Origin: Deltaproteobacteria bacterium | Lineage (GTDB): Bacteria > Desulfobacterota > Desulfobacteria > Desulfobacterales > UBA11574 | NCBI GenBank assembly: GCA_019313505.1 | Contig: JAFDBA010000130.1 | Span: 1 to 7,463, forward strand | Length of the DNA stretch: 7,463 nucleotides | Direction: 5' to 3' | In this document: piece by piece, positions 5,278 to 7,463 of the stretch | Layout: each line of letters starts with the position of its first letter | Position numbering within the stretch: the first letter of the stretch is position 1 | The notes under the pieces: generated by a model | What the model was told of the DNA's origin: nothing | Seen by the model: only the letters and a program-made list of their open reading frames with translations | Databases searched by the model: none | Program-made: the position numbers and the translations under genes

Positions 5278-7050
5278 TCACGAAATGTTCGGCTTAACTT
5301 CAGGAAGTCCGTTTTTCTGCCAGCCTTTGAGATTATAATAATCCTGTAACATGGTCCCGAGTTCTTCTTCTTTAATCTGGTGCCCTGTTTTAAGACTTTC
5401 TTTGTAAAAGCGTTTTGGGAGATTATCATCTTCCGGTTTCAGGCCTTCCCGTATATTAAAGAAACGAATCAGAGTTGATATTTCAGCGGCTCTTTCGCGC
5501 AACGCGGCTTTGTCCTGTTTTAAGCCGGTGGTCATCTCGATGATCTCTCCCAGCCGGTCCCAGGGATACATATCTCTGTAAAATCGGCATAGAATAAGGG
5601 TGTCCATGAGAGTTAGACGATCTTCGAAATCGACCAGAAGTTCGGCTTTCCCTTTGATAATCTCCGGGTCGATTATGCCTTTTAACTCCGGATTGTGGAA
5701 AGTGGCTCTTAAATGGCATGCCCCCCTGTCAGCAGTGGCAAAGGCAAGCCCGCATCCCTTGAGAACCCTGGGATCATAACCGGGCAGTTCAAGTCCTTTA
5801 ACATGTACGGCCATGTCTTCCATGTTCCAGGTTCGGGCCGCATGTCTGATTCCCCGGGCCAGAATATCACCGATGCCCTGTCTGGTTGCGATTTTATTGA
5901 GCAAACCGGCTATGGCATCCACATTCCCATATTCTATTTTAAAATCAATCTTTTTCTTTTTGGCAGCTTCAATTGTAAATCCACAGAGATTTCCCGCCGA
6001 TATTGTATCCATACCGAGCCTGTCGCAAATGTCGTTTAAATAAGCAATCTCCTCAATACTGTCGACCATGCATAGACCGCCAAAGGCAAAAATTGTTTCG
6101 TATTCAGGGCCTTCGATTTTTAGACCAGCATGGCGGCCGTTTAGCACAGTGGTCATTCTGCCGCATGCGATAAAGCATTTAGCGCATGCCCGTGGCCGAA
6201 CTTTGCATTGCTTATGTAAGGCTTCCGCACTGATATTTTCCCATTTATCAAAAAAACCTTCAGACCAGTATTTGGTGGGGAAAGCCCCGGCTTGATTGCA
6301 GGATTTGACCATCATGGGCGTACCCATCTTCTTATAAGCCTGAACAATAGGATTATTTTTTGATTCTGCAGACAGATCCTTGGAAAACAGCTTCACACGT
6401 TCCTCATCAAAAAGCGGACGTCTTTTATCACCTTTAAATACTATAGCCTTGAGATTTTTTGAGCCCATGACAGTTCCCACGCCGGTCCTTCCTGCAGAGC
6501 GCCAGTAGTCGTTTTTGATAAGGGCAAATCGAACAAGGTTTTCTCCTGCCGGGCCGATGACCACGGCTCCGGACTTTTTTGCGCCTTTGCCGAATTTTCC
6601 GTTTACAGTATCTTCGGTTTCATGGGTTTCCATTCCCCAAATATCGTCAGCATCATGGAATTCTACCCCCTCAGGCTCTATGACAATGACTGCCGGGCGC
6701 TTGCTTTTTCCCGTGACGACGATTGCGTCAAATCCTGCTGAATCGATAGCTTCCGGTACTTTTCCACCAGAGTAAGATTCAGAATAAAAACCTGTCTGGG
6801 GTGACTTTGTATAGACGCCATACCGGCTTGAGCCCCATATAATGCTGTTGGTGATCGGACCGGTTGCGAAAATCAGGCAATTGTCCGGTGAGAGCGGGTC
6901 AACGCCTTCCGGATTCATTGAATAAAGGAGATATGACGCCAACCCCTTTCCTCCGAGGTATCTCAAAAGCACTTTATCAGGTAAGGTTGCGATATCATAT
7001 TTTCTATCGGTCAAATCGATTTTCAAAAATCTGCCGTAAAAGCCATACAT
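5278..7050 (-). CDS. Tungsten-dependent aldehyde:ferredoxin oxidoreductase family protein
   Basis: AOR-family enzymes oxidise aldehydes to carboxylic acids, or reduce acids in reverse, using a bis-pterin tungsten cofactor and a [4Fe-4S] cluster with ferredoxin. The 590 aa are near full length (P. furiosus AOR 605). The N-terminal domain begins YGRFLKIDLT and YLGGKGLASYLL (31-42), with GPAGEN (166-171) and GVGTVMGSKNLKAIV (190-204). Cluster ligands are C289, C292, C296 (CxxCxxxC) and probably C488 in DTLILC, lining up with Pfu C288/C291/C295/C494. GMDTISAG (346-353) and DPRVLKGCGLAFATADRGAC (426-445) are further family motifs. I chose ATG 7050 over 7128: it has GGAG at 8 nt and starts the conserved domain. 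Substrate is not predictable; no ferredoxin or pterin-synthesis gene is adjacent. The usual GRGGVG-type motif reads GRTGVG. Confidence 0.93.
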   Translation of the reverse strand: MYGFYGRFLKIDLTDRKYDIATLPDKVLLRYLGGKGLASYLLYSMNPEGVDPLSPDNCLIFATGPITNSIIWGSSRYGVYTKSPQTGFYSESYSGGKVPEAIDSAGFDAIVVTGKSKRPAVIVIEPEGVEFHDADDIWGMETHETEDTVNGKFGKGAKKSGAVVIGPAGENLVRFALIKNDYWRSAGRTGVGTVMGSKNLKAIVFKGDKRRPLFDEERVKLFSKDLSAESKNNPIVQAYKKMGTPMMVKSCNQAGAFPTKYWSEGFFDKWENISAEALHKQCKVRPRACAKCFIACGRMTTVLNGRHAGLKIEGPEYETIFAFGGLCMVDSIEEIAYLNDICDRLGMDTISAGNLCGFTIEAAKKKKIDFKIEYGNVDAIAGLLNKIATRQGIGDILARGIRHAARTWNMEDMAVHVKGLELPGYDPRVLKGCGLAFATADRGACHLRATFHNPELKGIIDPEIIKGKAELLVDFEDRLTLMDTLILCRFYRDMYPWDRLGEIIEMTTGLKQDKAALRERAAEISTLIRFFNIREGLKPEDDNLPKRFYKESLKTGHQIKEEELGTMLQDYYNLKGWQKNGLPEVKPNIS

Positions 7051-7056
7051 TATAAA

Positions 7057-7062
7057 TTCTCC
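7057..7062 (-). promoter_or_regulatory. Ribosome binding site selecting the oxidoreductase start
   Basis: GGAGAA on the minus strand, with the GGAG core (7059-7062) 8 nt before ATG 7050. The hairpin repeat copy 2 ends only 3 nt upstream of the GGAG, so the hairpin may affect ribosome access. The upstream in-frame ATG at 7128 reads through this hairpin and the 7-bp repeats and is not a credible start. Confidence 0.7.
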
Positions 7063-7065
7063 AGC

Positions 7066-7087
7066 AATTAGGGCGAAGCCCCATAAG
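7066..7087. repeat. Hairpin repeat copy 2 (AATTAGGGCGAAGCCCC)
   Basis: AATTAGGGCGAAGCCCC followed by ATAAG. On the minus strand it reads GGGC-TTC-GCCC with flanking TTA/TAA able to pair. It is identical to copy 1 over the first 17 bases except for one purine in the loop, and lies in the same position relative to a minus-strand gene, directly ahead of the ribosome binding site. Confidence 0.7.
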
Positions 7088-7108
7088 CGCCAAGTTGTTT
7101 TGAAAGAT

Positions 7109-7180
7109 GAACGTCCAACGTTGAACATTTAACAGACTGAACATCGAACATCGAACGTCCAACGTTGAACATCGAATAAT
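7109..7180. repeat. Degenerate 7-bp tandem repeat array (GAACRTC) with a 20-bp duplicated block
   Basis: The 20-mer GAACGTCCAACGTTGAACAT occurs exactly at 7109-7128 and 7153-7172, offset 44 bp. The region parses into heptamers: GAACGTC 7109, CAACGTT 7116, GAACATT 7123, TAACAGA 7130, a 2-bp slip, then GAACATC 7139, GAACATC 7146, GAACGTC 7153, CAACGTT 7160, GAACATC 7167, GAATAAT 7174. The consensus is GAACRTC (GAYGTTC on the other strand), with an 8-bp palindrome CAACGTTG inside each 20-mer. It lies in the 196-bp gap between the four-helix-bundle gene and the oxidoreductase. No ORF or clear promoter is seen in the remainder of this gap. Confidence 0.8.
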
Positions 7181-7246
7181 GATGTCGCTCCGCTCCTCAA
7201 TTTAATTTCATTTGTTTTTAAAAATCCGATGTCAAACCTTGAATGA

Positions 7247-7463
7247 CTATTTCTTTTTCTTTTCAGCCGTTTTAATACTCGTAACAAAAATCTTAATTAA
7301 TTTTTCTGTTTCCTCTAAAATACCATTTAGTAGTTCAGGTTTTTTAATTAATGGTACCTTCTGAATAAGTTTTAACCATCTTTGGGTCTCCCTAAGTTCT
7401 TTTAATGAGATACGAAGTTTATGAACAAAGTCCTTTGGGGACTCCGCTGCCTGGGCTTCACCA
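7247..7463 (-). CDS. Four-helix-bundle protein (S23 / 23S rRNA IVS-type family), 5'-truncated by window edge
   Basis: Reading from the right edge, the minus strand is open for 71 codons to a TAG at 7247-7249; the start lies outside the window. The C-terminal fragment begins GEAQAAESPKDFVHKL and continues RISLKELRETQRWLKLIQ, the conserved C-terminal half of the family first described from intervening sequences in 23S rRNA genes of Leptospira and others. It ends in a lysine-rich tail (AEKKKK). Members are about 110-130 aa, so roughly 45-55 residues are missing. They form small cytoplasmic helical bundles of unknown role; the DGR accessory protein Avd has the same fold. Here the gene is not in an rRNA and no reverse transcriptase is visible. 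Family assignment is from the pattern of helices and the ES/RET motifs seen by eye. Confidence 0.82.
   Translation of the reverse strand, partial: GEAQAAESPKDFVHKLRISLKELRETQRWLKLIQKVPLIKKPELLNGILEETEKLIKIFVTSIKTAEKKKK

Noticed and set aside
7051..7128. Upstream extension of the oxidoreductase to ATG 7128 (26 extra residues)
   Set aside because: The extension is translated hairpin repeat and 7-bp repeat sequence, lacks an SD, and the conserved domain starts at ATG 7050, which has a good SD.
7109..7180. CRISPR array
   Set aside because: The repeat unit is 7 bp and there are no unique spacers of regular length; only two copies of the 20-mer exist and the sequence between them is itself heptamer-derived.
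7206..7235. Promoter for the oxidoreductase from TTGACA at 7230-7235 (minus strand)
   Set aside because: The -35 box is perfect but the hexamers at 16-18 bp spacing match a -10 box poorly, so I cannot support it.
7247..7463. Diversity-generating retroelement
   Set aside because: Only an Avd-like fold is hinted at by family relation; no reverse transcriptase, template repeat or variable repeat is in the window.

Overview
The window looks like chromosomal DNA of a Gram-negative anaerobe. A Desulfobacterota (sulfate-reducing or syntrophic deltaproteobacterial) origin is my inference, from the housekeeping gene order proB-proA-nadD-rsfS, a stand-alone tungsten-type aldehyde:ferredoxin oxidoreductase, and an outer-membrane-type lipoprotein with a lipobox. 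No rRNA or tRNA gene, CRISPR array or insertion sequence is visible.

Left half, plus strand (1-3516): a compact housekeeping operon. It starts inside proB (glutamate 5-kinase with a C-terminal PUA domain, 5' end cut off by the window edge). Next come proA (glutamate-5-semialdehyde dehydrogenase), nadD (nicotinate-mononucleotide adenylyltransferase, TTG start) and rsfS (ribosomal silencing factor, overlapping nadD by ATGA). ProB and ProA perform the first two steps of proline synthesis; NadD is in NAD synthesis; RsfS controls 50S subunit joining. The proB-proA gap carries a plausible second promoter. A short hairpin after rsfS probably ends the operon.

Right half, minus strand (3576-7463): four genes converge on that operon, apparently as separate units. 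In their own reading order they are a four-helix-bundle (23S rRNA IVS-type) protein cut by the right window edge, an aldehyde:ferredoxin oxidoreductase, a glycine-zipper lipoprotein, and a small protein with zinc-binding Cys clusters at both ends. The lipoprotein and zinc-protein genes have recognisable sigma-70-like promoters.

The less ordinary material lies between the minus-strand genes. A GGGC-RAA-GCCC hairpin repeat occurs in two near-identical copies, each just upstream of a minus-strand ribosome binding site. A degenerate 7-bp tandem repeat lies between the four-helix-bundle gene and the oxidoreductase. All gene-free gaps are under 200 bp. I see no clear new defence or mobile system; the repeats and the two uncharacterised proteins are the items most worth following up.
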